DNA of 64,000 bases from Paracoccus alcaliphilus (lineage in GTDB: Bacteria; Pseudomonadota; Alphaproteobacteria; Rhodobacterales; Rhodobacteraceae). Position numbers and translations under genes: made by a program. Below, piece after piece: positions 8,734-17,899 of the stretch. How positions within the stretch are numbered: the first letter of the stretch is position 1; every line of letters starts with the position of its first letter. Below the pieces are notes generated by a model. It was not told the DNA's origin and did no database searches. It worked only from the letters and a program-made list of their open reading frames with translations. Where the stretch lies: the NCBI RefSeq assembly GCF_028553725.1, contig NZ_CP067126.1, positions 248,001 through 312,000 of the forward strand. The letters run 5' to 3'.

Positions 8734-9336
8734 TCAGAAGCGATAGGTCGCCCGGACCTGCACCAGATCCGTGTCCAGATCGACGCTGCCGGATTCGCTC
8801 TCGACGATATCCGAGAAATCGTTGCGGCTGTATTCCAGTCCGACCGAGAAACGCTCATGCACCAGATATTCGGCGCCGACGCCATAGGTGATCCCGGTTT
8901 CCGAAATATCGAGGCCTTCGCCATCGGCCGAAATACGCGCAACGCCAAGCGTCACATAGGGCTGGAACCTGCCCATATCGTAACCGGCGCGGCCCCGCAG
9001 GCGGATCAGGTCGCCATCGACATCGACGTCATCCAGTTCGACCTTGTTGTAATCCAGTTCGCCGCCAAGGATGAACCGGCCGAAGTCGTGCAGATAACCG
9101 GCATGAACGCCATAGCTGTCATAATCGAAATCGTCTTCGTCGCCGGAACCGGAAAATTCGGCATTGCCCACACCATATTGCAGACCGGCATAGAAGCCGC
9201 TCCAGTCGGTGCCCACTTCCACAGGTGCGACCGGCGAGATCACGGGGGCCGGCTCGACCACCGGCGCAACATAGCCACCCGCAAAGGACGCGGTGGCGGC
9301 CAAGGATGCGGCGACCGACAACACAACAGTTTTCAT
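8734..9336 (-). CDS. Outer-membrane beta-barrel protein (porin/opacity-like family)
   Basis: A 200-residue exported protein. A signal peptide (MKTVVLSVAASLAATASFAG) precedes a Pro/Val-rich linker and a barrel that opens with WSGFYAGLQYGVG, the usual start of the OMP_b-brl family, and ends in the C-terminal phenylalanine signature RATYRF recognised by the BAM complex. Alternating hydrophobic strands such as LIRLRGRAGYDMGRFQPYVT fit an eight-stranded barrel. GAAGGAG precedes the ATG. Likely a structural or small-molecule outer-membrane protein; no specific ligand can be inferred. Confidence 0.82.
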   Translation of the reverse strand: MKTVVLSVAASLAATASFAGGYVAPVVEPAPVISPVAPVEVGTDWSGFYAGLQYGVGNAEFSGSGDEDDFDYDSYGVHAGYLHDFGRFILGGELDYNKVELDDVDVDGDLIRLRGRAGYDMGRFQPYVTLGVARISADGEGLDISETGITYGVGAEYLVHERFSVGLEYSRNDFSDIVESESGSVDLDTDLVQVRATYRF

Positions 9337-9580
9337 GGATAGTCTCCTTCATTCATCAGAAGCCCGACCTAGGCCCGCCGGATCGGACAATCCAGAAGCT
9401 CAGGAAAGCCTCCATTCAGGGGCGTTGTATATTTGTTACACCACCGTCACATTGACGTGACGCGGCGTAGAAACTTATTGACGGCTTCGTGATGGGCAGA
9501 CGGTAAGCCAGCATAACAGACGGCGGCGAAGGGCAGGATGCACCTTCGCCGCCGCGGATCGTCGCAGATCACTGGCCGGT

Positions 9581-10006
9581 TCAGATCAGCCCGGCGGCTT
9601 CACAATCTTCCAGCGTGATGTCCTGAAGGTTTATGCCGGTGAAGCCATCGGCATCGACATTGCCGTCAGCCCCGTCCGCGCCATCGGTGGCCTCTGCCGT
9701 GTCGGGCATGATCTCGGCGGCATCCGCATCGGCATTGCCCTCGGTGCCGTCGGTCGGCATCGTGTCGTCAGGCGTGGCTTCCATTGTGGACATCTCGGTA
9801 TCCTCGGCGTCCGGATTGCCCGAGCCGGGATCGACGCTGGCATCTGCGCCGGTCGCCAGAGTTTCACAATGCTCGGTCACGGCGGGCAGATCGGCGTCGG
9901 ATATATCCTGACCCCCGACCGCCGTCTGACCGAACGCGGCAGAGCCGATCATCAGCGCCGCCGCTGCGGTGGCAGCCACATATGAAGATGAGAGTTTCAC
10001 GAACAT
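9581..10006 (-). CDS. Small acidic exported protein of unknown function
   Basis: A 141-residue product starting at MFVKLSSSYV, chosen because AGGAGG stands 7 bases upstream; the frame extends further but without a ribosome site. A signal peptide ends at AAFG. The mature part is very rich in Asp, Glu, Ala and Gly with low-complexity runs such as TDGADGADGNVDADG, and has two Cys (HCETL and EDCEAAGL) that could form one disulfide. No domain is recognised. The composition suggests a periplasmic, possibly cation-binding, protein; that is speculation. Confidence 0.65.
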   Translation of the reverse strand: MFVKLSSSYVAATAAAALMIGSAAFGQTAVGGQDISDADLPAVTEHCETLATGADASVDPGSGNPDAEDTEMSTMEATPDDTMPTDGTEGNADADAAEIMPDTAEATDGADGADGNVDADGFTGINLQDITLEDCEAAGLI

Positions 10007-10119
10007 TCTTTCCTCCTGTTGGCGTTTAGTGGGCTTTCGCACGCCCCCAACAAGAAGATCCCCCGCATGTTCCTGCGAATTGCGGCCCGCCCGAACACAT
10101 CCGCGCGAGCCGCCCGGCG

Positions 10120-10380
10120 TCAGGCCGCCTTCAAAAGGGGTTTGAACCCGGCGGTCTGTGCCGCCACAAGAAAGGCGCGGCGTGCGGCCTGAACCGGCAA
10201 CATGCATTCCATCGCGCCCTGGATGGCTGCGACCGCGCTGTGGCGCGCGTCATCCACGACCGGCCAGCGCTTGCGCAGCCAGTATTTCGCCTGTTCGATT
10301 GTCGAGATTTGTACGGTGTCACCATTTTCGGCGACGAGTGTGAGGGGTTTGCCCCAGCTTATTTCTATCATCAGCCCCAT
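10120..10380 (-). CDS. DUF982 family protein
   Basis: An 86-residue protein matching the DUF982 pattern: an early ISWGKPLTL strand, STIEQAKYWLRKRWPVVDD in the middle, and a C-terminal helix pair PVQAARRAFLVAAQTAGFKP. DUF982 proteins are small, often occur in several copies in rhizobia and Rhodobacteraceae, and have no known biochemical role. An internal Met (residue 4) is an alternative start. It is probably monocistronic. Confidence 0.75.
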   Translation of the reverse strand: MGLMIEISWGKPLTLVAENGDTVQISTIEQAKYWLRKRWPVVDDARHSAVAAIQGAMECMLPVQAARRAFLVAAQTAGFKPLLKAA

Positions 10381-10461
10381 ATGGGACCACCCCCGACGGA
10401 AAGCAAGGGGTCATTGGCCGAGGGGCCACAGATGGCCGCCCCCCGGCATCGCTTGGCGCAG

Positions 10462-10707
10462 TCAGGCTGGCTCTGCTTCGTCGCGTGAGACGTTTTCCTT
10501 GACTGCGTTGATGGCAGCCTCTTCGGTCCATGCCTGCCCGGAAGCGCCCGGAGAGTTCCAGACCTCCCAGAACCACGAACCGACACCGGCGTCCTGCTTG
10601 GAGTAATAGACACGTCCAACCGGGACACCATCGCGGCAAACCGTCCAATCGTGTGGCACGGTGTTCCCGCCGACAATCGTTTTGATGCTTGTCCACATGC
10701 GGCGCAT
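10462..10707 (-). CDS. Hypothetical protein, 81 residues
   Basis: Not recognised. It starts MRRMWTSIKT and contains DWTVCRDGVPVGRVYYSKQD and WFWEVWNS, a strand-rich Trp-rich core, then TEEAAINAVKENV, a helix. The plan resembles small uncharacterised proteins of alphaproteobacteria that describe a single beta-sheet with one helix. A second start at MWTSIKT (residue 4) is possible. It lies between the DUF982 gene and the left flank of the insertion sequence. Confidence 0.5.
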   Translation of the reverse strand: MRRMWTSIKTIVGGNTVPHDWTVCRDGVPVGRVYYSKQDAGVGSWFWEVWNSPGASGQAWTEEAAINAVKENVSRDEAEPA

Positions 10708-10964
10708 ATATAGGTAAAACTACGGACCTGTCCAGATCAGCAGTTCAGTCGCGGGATCTGGTGGATCGGCAGTTCGCAGCAGGTCGGCCCATCCAACGGC
10801 GCGTCATGGTTTTCGTATGAACTCAAAATGCTGACAAACGCCGGCGACAAACAAGCGTACCGATCAGTCCACATGCTTCCGTCACCGGCAGCCCGCCGAA
10901 CTGGCGTCGGCCTGTGTGCTGCTTGCATGGGGCGAATCGGGTTATACGGCTCTGAACTGATGCG

Positions 10965-10976
10965 GTGGATGCCCCC
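10965..10976. repeat. Left subterminal inverted repeat of the IS1111-type element
   Basis: GTGGATGCCCCC, matching 11 of 12 bases with the reverse complement of 12318-12329. It lies about 60 bases before the transposase start codon. Confidence 0.7.
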
Positions 10977-11035
10977 ACCCATCGGCATCTCTTATGCCAT
11001 GATGGTTGCATCGAAACCGAACGGAGGGCACATCA

Positions 11036-12052
11036 ATGATGACAACGATCAGCATGTTGGCGATCGACTTGGCGAAGGGCAGTTTCCAGGTCTGCGCGAT
11101 CGGGCTGGACGGGGCGGTTCTATATAACCGTGTGCTGTCGCGGACCCGTCTGACGAATCTCCTTGCCGAACAGTCGGCCTGCGTGGTGGCGATGGAGGCC
11201 TGCGCCACGTCGCATTACTGGGGCCGGGTGGCGCAGTCCCACGGTCACGAGGTGCGTCTGGTGCCAGCGGTGTATGTGAAACCGTTCGTGAAACGACAGA
11301 AAAACGACAAGGCGGATGCCGAAGCCATCGCCGAGGCCGCGTCGCGCCCGACCATGCGGTTCGTGGCCGTGAAGAGTGCCGAGACGCAGGGCCGCGCAGT
11401 GGCGTTTCGGACGCATCAATGTCTGGTGCGGCAGCGCACGCAGCTCATCAACGCCCTCCGCGGACATCTGGCCGAGTTCGGGCTGGTGGCGCCGAAGGGG
11501 CCCGCGAGCCTGAAGGTTCTGGAGAATGCACTGGCAGATCCGGCCAGCGATGTGCCAGGCCATGTTCGGGAGATGGGCGCGATCTACGTCGAGCAGATCG
11601 CGAGGTTGACAGAGGTGATCGGACGACTGGCGGAAGAACTCGAGGCCGCATCAAGGACAGATACGCAACTTCGTCGGCTGTGCACCATCCCCGGGATCGG
11701 CCCGGTCACCGCCGGAGCTGTTGCGGCATTCGCACCGGATCTTGCCACGTTCGACAGTGGGCGCAATTTTGCCGCTTGGCTCGGCCTGGTGCCGAAACAG
11801 AGGTCGACGGGTGGAAAAACCAGACTGGGTTCGGTCAGCAAAATGGGGCAGACCGATATCCGCCGCCTGCTGATCGTCGGTGCCATGAGTGTGATCCGCT
11901 GGGTTGTCCGCAAGGGGGGCAGCGCGAACCGTTGGCTGGCCGCGCTGGTGATGCGCAAACCGAAGATGGTCGCGGCCGTTGCGCTGGCGAACAAGATGGC
12001 CCGGATGATCTGGGCGCTGACGACAAAAGAACAGGATTACAGAATGGCGTGA
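11036..12052 (+). CDS. IS110-family (IS1111 group) transposase
   Basis: A 338-residue DEDD recombinase. The start at 11036 is supported by GGAGGG at 11023-11028. The N-terminal RuvC-like domain shows AIDLAKGSF, MEAC and KNDKADAEAIAEAA, which carry the acidic DEDD residues. The C-terminal Transposase_20 domain shows IPGIGPVTAGAVAAF, FAAWLGLVP and SKMGQTDIRR, the region with the catalytic serine. The frame is intact, so the element may be active. These enzymes are guided by an RNA made from the element's own non-coding end. Confidence 0.9.
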   Translation: MMTTISMLAIDLAKGSFQVCAIGLDGAVLYNRVLSRTRLTNLLAEQSACVVAMEACATSHYWGRVAQSHGHEVRLVPAVYVKPFVKRQKNDKADAEAIAEAASRPTMRFVAVKSAETQGRAVAFRTHQCLVRQRTQLINALRGHLAEFGLVAPKGPASLKVLENALADPASDVPGHVREMGAIYVEQIARLTEVIGRLAEELEAASRTDTQLRRLCTIPGIGPVTAGAVAAFAPDLATFDSGRNFAAWLGLVPKQRSTGGKTRLGSVSKMGQTDIRRLLIVGAMSVIRWVVRKGGSANRWLAALVMRKPKMVAAVALANKMARMIWALTTKEQDYRMA

Positions 12053-12317
12053 CCCGAGCCCGGAAAGGGGCGACGGCACGGCATGGCCGAAAGGCCGGGG
12101 TGAGCGATCGACGAGGAGTAGGCGACACGGACTTCGAAGTTCAAGGCAGGAAGATTCAGTCCCGGGGCTCGAGCGCATGCAGCTCTCTGAACCGATGTGA
12201 ACCCAGCCTTCCGAACAGCATACCGGCCCGTGGCGTCGTGGAAGGCCACGCTGAGAGGCCTGACACACGTCCGATCGAAGACCCCGCCGACAAACCGAAG
12301 ATTTAGCTTGCCAAACC
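12053..12317 (+). ncRNA. Putative seekRNA/bridge RNA region of the IS1111-type element
   Basis: The 265 bases between the transposase stop and the right subterminal repeat have no credible gene. In IS1111-group elements this 3' non-coding end encodes the guide RNA (seekRNA or bridge RNA) that pairs with target and donor DNA. Exact RNA ends, fold and guide loops were not determined by eye. The call rests on family knowledge and position. Confidence 0.5.
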
Positions 12318-12329
12318 GGGGGTATCCAC
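12318..12329. repeat. Right subterminal inverted repeat of the IS1111-type element
   Basis: GGGGGTATCCAC on the plus strand; its reverse complement matches 10965-10976 at 11 of 12 positions and marks the right end of the insertion. Confidence 0.7.
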
Positions 12330-12458
12330 ACACGCCCCGGGTTTGCCGGATCGTTTGGGGACGGGTTGAACTCGGCCTCGCGCGCGGGGGAAGCTGATGA
12401 AGGATGGTCGGCCCGTCCCGTCATCTGCGGGGCGGGCCTGATTTGCGGGGTGATCCGC

Positions 12459-14522
12459 TTAGAAACGGGTGGTCAGGCCCAGTTTGAACAGACGACCGTT
12501 TTCGCGATAGGCAACGTCGGCCTCGGGCTGGTCGTTGAACAGGTTGTCGATCCCTGCATGCAGCGTCGTGCTGCCATTCAGGTCATAGGCCGCCGCGACA
12601 TTGACCAGATAATAGGCCTTGCTGTTCTGACCGGCCGGAACCGAGGCCTGCTCGCCATCGCCCACGACCAGGCCGTCCTCGACCACATAGCCCGCCTGTT
12701 TGCCGACATAGGTCACCTGACCCGACAGGTTCAACTGATCCGTCGCCTGCCATGCCAGACCCGTGGTGACGTTCCATTTCGGCGTCGTCGCCATCGGATA
12801 GGCGGTATCGAAATCGCCGTATTTGAACTCGGACTTGGCGATATGGGTCGCCGAGGTGGTCCAGATCAGGTCGTCGTTGATGTAATGTTCGAACCCGGCC
12901 TCGATCCCGGCGGTCTTGCCATAATCGAAGTTGTCGCGCTGGAAGATCGGCGTGCCGTCCTCGGTCAGATCGCCGGTACGCCGCGCGCTCAGCATGTTGT
13001 CCACGTCGTTATAGAACGCGGTCACTTCCCAGCTGGTGTTCTGGCCCTGATAGTTCAGGCCGATCTCGAAGTTGTCCGAGGTCTCGGGGTCCAGATCCGG
13101 GTTGCCGATGATCGTGCATGACCCCTGATAGGGTTTGCAGCCATTGCCGCGCGATCCCATCTGATAGTTCGGGTTCAGGCTGCGCAGATCGGGTGCGACG
13201 AAGGCCTGCGAATAGCCCGCCTACAGCATCAGCCCATTGCCGAAATCATAGTTCGCATAGATCCGCGGCGTGAGGTGATTGCCGTAACGCTCGTGATGAT
13301 CCAGCCGCAGCCCGCCGGTCAGGCTGAGCGCATCGTTCACCTGCAGACGGCCCTCGGCATACAGCGCCGAGGCGTTGACCGAACCTGCGATCACCTCGGT
13401 CGAGGTGTTGGGATCGTTCAGTTCCTCGCGCGAGATCAGGCCGCCCACCGTATAGTCCAGCACCCGTCCGCCGACATTGGTTTGCGCGGTATAGCGCGAC
13501 TCCAGCGTGACGGTTTCGTAATCGATGGCCTCGTTCCAGATGCCGTCCGTCGAGTTCCACGACTTGTTGTCGGCATTTTCATAACGAAGATAGCTGGACA
13601 GCGAACCCCCGCCGATCTGCCAGTCATTGGTCAGCGCAATGCTTTCCTTGCTGACCTCGTTCGTGTCATGGTCGCCGTCTTCCGCCAGATAGTCGTCGAT
13701 CGAGGTCTGTGCTTCGAACCCCCATTCCTGCCCGTCCAGCGGGGTCCAGGTCAGCCGCGCACCCAGCGTCGTGGTGCGGGTGCCGTTCGAGCCGTATTGC
13801 GGGATCAGCTCGCCACGGCTTTCGGTATAGCCATAGGGATCGGGGGAATCGATTTCCGACAGCTTGGCCCAGGCCGAAAGGCTGAGGTTCTGCGCCAGCG
13901 GCCCCGAGATATAGGCCGAAATCGAGCGGCTGTCGGCGGTCGAGCTTTCATCGCCAAAGCCGAAATCCGTGGTGACCGAGCCGGACCAGATATCGGTGGC
14001 CTTCTTGGTGATGATGTTGATCACGCCGCCCATGGCGTCCGAGCCATAGAGGGTGGACATGGGGCCGCGCACGATCTCGATCCGCTCGATGGCATCGACC
14101 GGAACGATCTGCAGGTCGCCCTGATAATGGCGCGAAAAGGTATTGCGGCCATTGATCCGCTTGCCGTCGATCAGCGTCAGGGTCCGGCTGTTGGCCAGTC
14201 CGCGGAATGACACGTTGGAATTGCCGTCATTGCCGCGGGTCAGGTTCAGCCCCGGCACCGTGCGCAGAACGTCACGGACATCGCGGGCGCCGCTGGCCTG
14301 GATCTTTTCCTGATCGATCACGGTGATCGAGGCGGGCGCATCCTGAACCGAAGTTGCGATCGACGAGGCCGAGGTCACCAAAATCTCGTCCAGAACGACA
14401 GGTTCTGCATCGAACTCTGTCTGGGCATGGGCCATTACGGGGGTGCTGAGGGCGGTCAGCGTCAGCAATACGGCGCGCAGATTGCGCCCCTTGCCGGAAC
14501 GGGGCGGAAACTTGGAAGACAT
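12459..14522 (-). pseudogene. TonB-dependent outer-membrane receptor (CirA/FepA-like) interrupted by one in-frame amber codon
   Basis: A 688-codon frame for a siderophore-type TonB receptor. It has a signal peptide ending AHAQ, a TonB-box-like DEILVTSA, a plug domain (ITVIDQEKIQASGARDVRDV, RGPMSTLYGSDAMGGVINII) and a barrel ending FKLGLTTRF with terminal Phe. At 13221-13223 the minus strand reads TAG between GLML and AGYSQAF, codon 434, with the same frame open on both sides. A Lys AAG codon changed at one base would explain it. Everything else looks intact, so this is a recent mutation, a read-through case or a sequencing error. The 433-residue truncated product would lack about a third of the barrel and should not function. 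Confidence 0.85.
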
Positions 14523-14957
14523 GGCAAACCTCTTGGCGAGTTCGAAAAGGCTGCCTGAGTCGATACGGATTCGCCCGCACCTTCCTGGGTGATTGGCTGG
14601 CGGTTAGGCCTGTGTAACCCCTTCCGCAAGCCATTCGTGATTGCGTGTCATGAAATATGATGCAGAAAGATCACGGTTTCGGGATGGGCGGCATGTGGTC
14701 AAATCCGGCCACGATGCGGGGTGCGAAACGGTATCGACCGGATTGATGCCGACGGAGGTTCTGCCTCGTCGCAATCAAGGTGTCGCGAGGGGCTGGTCTG
14801 CGGTCTGTCCATTGGACCATGACTGCGGCGACCGCCGCGTGACCTCTGCACAACCCACGGGCGACAGCGTCAAGCGGCTCCGCTTTGCCGTCTGCGGTTT
14901 GCCCGCCGCTGGCGGCCGGGCAGGGAAGGCGCGTATGCGGCCCGATACGCGGCGGCA
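14523..14957. other. Non-coding stretch, no gene recognised
   Basis: This holds the leader of the TonB receptor gene on its left (to about 14640). Beyond that the open frames on both strands are short, Arg/Pro/His-rich and resemble no family. It reads as degraded DNA next to the gene fragment at 14958-15116. Confidence 0.4.
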
Positions 14958-15116
14958 TTATTGGCAGGCTTCATCAGGCAATCCTTCAAGCGCGGCGGCA
15001 AGCTGCCGCATCGCCGGTGCGGGCAGAGGCTGGATCGGCCGCAGCAGCCCGGCGCGGGCGATCATGGCTTCGGTCGCGTTCCAATCATCGCTATAGCCAA
15101 GCGAGAAACCGTCGGC
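14958..15116 (-). pseudogene. C-terminal scrap of a dihydrodipicolinate synthase-family gene (tentative)
   Basis: The frame reads ADGFSLGYSDDWNATEAMIA and continues to a C-terminus AMRQLAAALEGLPDEACQ. The first part resembles an internal stretch of DHDPS/NAL-family aldolases (usual form GFSIGYSGDWNAAEAL) and the second their C-terminal helix, with the roughly 100 residues normally between them missing. This implies an internal deletion. The bases up to 15375 contain only short frames on both strands, possibly more debris. The assignment rests on recollection of family sequences and is weak. Confidence 0.3.
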
Positions 15117-15375
15117 GGGATGGGCGCTGTGCCGCCAGCATCCGCACCGCCTTTTCGCGGCGTAGGGCGGGGGTCTTGACGCCGACAATCAAGAGGCGCC
15201 CAAGCAGCCCTGCACTGAAGGTGAAGGGCGTGGTGAACGGGAACGGCATTATCTGCCCGGGCATTGGACGCCACCCTGATCGGAAAGGCATTCGACATCG
15301 ACTCGATCGCGGCGCTTTACGATCCCTCGGCCAGACGGCCACCGTCCGGTAACGCCAGTTCGCAATGTTCATTCA

Positions 15376-16539
15376 TCAGATCCCCACCGCTTGCAGCACA
15401 GTGGCATAGTTGGCGACCGCCGCGCCCCCCATATTGAAGGTCAGGCCCCATTCGGCGCCCTTGCGCTGCATGTCCCCTGCCTGTCCGGTCAGTTGCCGAA
15501 ACGCCAGCGCGTGCATGGATACGCCCGTCGCGCCCACCGGATGACCCTTGGCCTTCAGACCTCCCGAGAGATTCACCGGGGTCCGGCCATCGGCCATCAC
15601 CGTGCCATCCTCGATGGCGCGCGCGCCTTGTCCCCTGGGCGTCAGGCCCATCGCCTCATAGATCAGCAGTTCGGCCGGGGTGAAGCAGTCATGCACCTCG
15701 GCGAAGTCCAGATCGCCGACGGTGATCCCGGCAACCTCATAAGCCTGCCGGATCGCCCTCTCTGGCCCTTCGAAGGCGATGAATTCACGGCGGCCCATCG
15801 GCAGGTAATCCGAGACATGCCCGGCTGCGGCAATCCGGACGCGCCGGGCCGCCGACGGCTGGGATGTCAGGACCACGGCGGCGGCGCCATCCGTCACCAA
15901 CGAGCAATCCGAGAGCCGCAGCGGCGGTGCGATCAGCGGGTTCTTCTCACTGACCTCACGGCAGAATTCATAGCTTAATGGCTTGTGCATCTGCGCCAGC
16001 GGGTTCTTCATCGCATTGGTGTGGTTCTTGGCGGCAATACGGGCCATCGCGTCCAGCGGATCGGCATATCGCCCGGCATAGGCCTGCGCCGCGAGCGCGA
16101 ATACCTGCGGAAAGCTCAGCGCGGCCTCGCCCGGATCGTTCTGATAGCCGGCCCCGGCAAGGGCCGTGGTCACATCCGCCGTGCTGCGATGGGTCATCTT
16201 TTCGGCCCCCACCACCAGCACGTTGCGCGCGCCTTTGGCACGGATCATGTTCAGCCCGGCATGGATCGCCGCCGCGCCCGAGGCGCAGGCATTCTCGCAA
16301 CGCGCAGCAGGCTTGAACCGCAGGGCGGGATGGGCCTGATGGATCAGCGACGAGGCGAAACCGTCCGGCACAAGGCCCGAGTTGAAATGCCCCAGAAACA
16401 CCGCGTCGATCTCGGCCGGGTCGATCCCGGCCTCGGTGATCGCCTCTTGTGCGGCGGCGACAATCAGTTCTTCGAGCGTTTCCTGCAGGCGGCCGAATTT
16501 CGTGTGGCCACTGCCAACGATGTAGATGTCGGATGTCAT
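15376..16539 (-). CDS. Thiolase-superfamily protein (SCP-x/acetyl-CoA acetyltransferase-like)
   Basis: A 387-residue thiolase-fold enzyme. The nucleophile Cys lies in RCENACASGAAAIHAG (near residue 84) and the catalytic His in LKAKGHPVGATG (near residue 340). The second catalytic Cys of degradative thiolases (CxG near the C-terminus) is absent: the position reads TFNMGGAAVANY. That is the pattern of the SCP-x/lipid-transfer thiolase subgroup, whose members act on branched or steroid acyl-CoAs or lack activity alone. A DUF35 partner, usual for this group, is not seen. The gene is divergent from yghU. Substrate unknown. Confidence 0.82.
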   Translation of the reverse strand: MTSDIYIVGSGHTKFGRLQETLEELIVAAAQEAITEAGIDPAEIDAVFLGHFNSGLVPDGFASSLIHQAHPALRFKPAARCENACASGAAAIHAGLNMIRAKGARNVLVVGAEKMTHRSTADVTTALAGAGYQNDPGEAALSFPQVFALAAQAYAGRYADPLDAMARIAAKNHTNAMKNPLAQMHKPLSYEFCREVSEKNPLIAPPLRLSDCSLVTDGAAAVVLTSQPSAARRVRIAAAGHVSDYLPMGRREFIAFEGPERAIRQAYEVAGITVGDLDFAEVHDCFTPAELLIYEAMGLTPRGQGARAIEDGTVMADGRTPVNLSGGLKAKGHPVGATGVSMHALAFRQLTGQAGDMQRKGAEWGLTFNMGGAAVANYATVLQAVGI

Positions 16540-16687
16540 GTCCAGTTCCTCCCGCGCTCATTGTTCCCCAGGCCGAGGCTGATGCATATCCCGAAAAGCA
16601 GGACAGCATGGTTGGCCCGAGCCGTGCGGCGGTTGATGTTCGGCACCATCCCCCACATCTTGAGATCAGACAGCGACAGGAGATGAC

Positions 16688-17563
16688 ATGAAAGACGACT
16701 ATACCCCGCCCAAGGTCTGGAAATGGGAAAAAGACAACGGCGGCGAGTTCGCCAGCATCAACCGCCCCATCGCCGGGCCGACCCATGACAAGGACCTGCC
16801 GGTCGGTCAGCATCCCCTGCAGCTTTATTCACTGGCCACGCCCAACGGGCAGAAGGTCACGATCATGCTGGAGGAGCTGCTGGAGGCCGGGTTCGATGCC
16901 GAATACGATGCGTGGCTGATCCGCATCGGTGAAGGCGACCAGTTCGGCAGCGGTTTCGTGGCGGCGAACCCTAATTCCAAGATCCCGGCGCTGATGGATC
17001 ATTCGGTCACGCCACCGCGGCGGGTGTTCGAATCCGGCTCGATCCTCGTCTATCTGGCCGAGAAGTTCGGCGCCTTCCTGCCGCGTGATCCCGCTGCACG
17101 GACCGAGGCACTGAACTGGCTGTTCTGGCAGATGGGTTCGGCGCCCTTCCTTGGCGGCGGTTTCGGGCATTTCTACGCCTATGCGCCGGTCAGGATCGAA
17201 TATGCCATCGACCGTTACACGATGGAGGTGAAGCGGCAGCTTGATGTGCTTAACCGGCATCTGGCCGACCACCGTTTCATGGCGGGCGAGGAATATTCCA
17301 TCGCCGATATGGCGACCTGGCCCTGGTACGGGCAGTTGATCGCGGGCAAGGCCTATGGCGATGCGGCGACCTTCCTTGACGCCGGGATCTACGGGAATGT
17401 GCGTCGCTGGTATGACGAGATCGCCGCACGTCCCGCCGTTCGGCGCGGGATCATGGTCAACAAGACCTCGGGCAAGCCTGCCGAACAGCTGTGGGAACGC
17501 CATGACGCCTCGGATTTCCTGACCCGGACGCAGGACAAGATCAGCGAAAAGACCGAGGGGTAA
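16688..17563 (+). CDS. yghU: Glutathione-dependent disulfide-bond oxidoreductase (YghU/Nu-class GST)
   Basis: A 291-residue cytosolic GST-fold protein. It opens with the long N-terminal extension typical of YghU (YTPPKVWKWEKDNGGEFASI), followed by a thioredoxin-like domain (LQLYSLATPNGQKVTIMLEE; NPNSKIPALMDH; FESGSILVYLAEKFG) and an all-helical C-terminal domain (LFWQMGSAPFLGGGFGHFY; EYSIADMATWPWYG). Nu-class GSTs bind two glutathiones and reduce disulfides of small molecules. AGGAGATGAC around 16679 provides the ribosome site. A terminator hairpin follows 8 bases after the stop. Confidence 0.9.
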   Translation: MKDDYTPPKVWKWEKDNGGEFASINRPIAGPTHDKDLPVGQHPLQLYSLATPNGQKVTIMLEELLEAGFDAEYDAWLIRIGEGDQFGSGFVAANPNSKIPALMDHSVTPPRRVFESGSILVYLAEKFGAFLPRDPAARTEALNWLFWQMGSAPFLGGGFGHFYAYAPVRIEYAIDRYTMEVKRQLDVLNRHLADHRFMAGEEYSIADMATWPWYGQLIAGKAYGDAATFLDAGIYGNVRRWYDEIAARPAVRRGIMVNKTSGKPAEQLWERHDASDFLTRTQDKISEKTEG

Positions 17564-17571
17564 GTCGCAAG

Positions 17572-17601
17572 GGAAAAGCCCGGCTTGCGTCGGGCTTTTC
17601 C
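17572..17601 (+). terminator. Intrinsic terminator after yghU
   Basis: An 11-bp perfect stem, GGAAAAGCCCG (17572-17582) and CGGGCTTTTCC (17591-17601), with an 8-base loop. The stem carries its own A and T tracts, so it can serve as a rho-independent terminator in both directions. Confidence 0.75.
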
Positions 17602-17899
17602 AAAGACAATACACGGTTCAGAGCGCGATTGGTCCACCACCTAGCCTCTCAGAAGCCACCGCGCCAACTCGGCCGACAGCCACCAAGACAGAGGTGACAA
17701 TTCTATGTCGTCACCACGAAATAGTGACCATTTTTGATGTGAAGAATAAACTAAGATATTGATTTTACTTTATGTATTTTGCGATTTTCAAGGCTTGTCC
17801 ATTTTCACCGCCATTCCTGGCCATTGAGCTACCCCCCGATTTTTTGGGCACTGACATAAGCTATGATTTGCAGTCTGCTGATCTTCGACGAAAAGGAGA
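17602..17899. other. A+T-richer non-coding stretch
   Basis: About 300 bases with lower G+C than the flanks (for example 17736-17790 is rich in A and T) and no open frame of note. It lies between the yghU terminator and the truncated metallophosphoesterase fragment and is probably acquired or degraded DNA. Confidence 0.4.

Larger units (their letters stand above)
10958..12332 (+). mobile_element. IS110-family insertion sequence, IS1111 group
   Basis: The element holds one complete DEDD transposase gene and two near-identical subterminal inverted repeats: GTGGATGCCCCC at 10965-10976 and, on the other strand, GTGGATACCCCC at 12318-12329 (11 of 12 match). Subterminal repeats plus a long non-coding stretch after the transposase (about 265 bases) and a short one before it (about 60 bases) are the hallmarks of the IS1111 group, as distinct from the IS110 group proper. 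The outermost bases are uncertain by a few positions because this family leaves no terminal repeats or target duplication. No second copy is present in the window. Confidence 0.75.

Noticed and set aside
13161..13220. Two separate genes for the TonB receptor halves
   Set aside because: The C-terminal part has no ribosome site or signal peptide and is in the same frame as the N-terminal part, so it is one gene with a premature stop.
15117..15375. A plus-strand frame near 15265-15340 resembling the end of an amidase
   Set aside because: The likeness (ATLIGKAFDIDSIAALY) is short and could be chance; the opposite strand gives equally weak resemblances, so no call was made.
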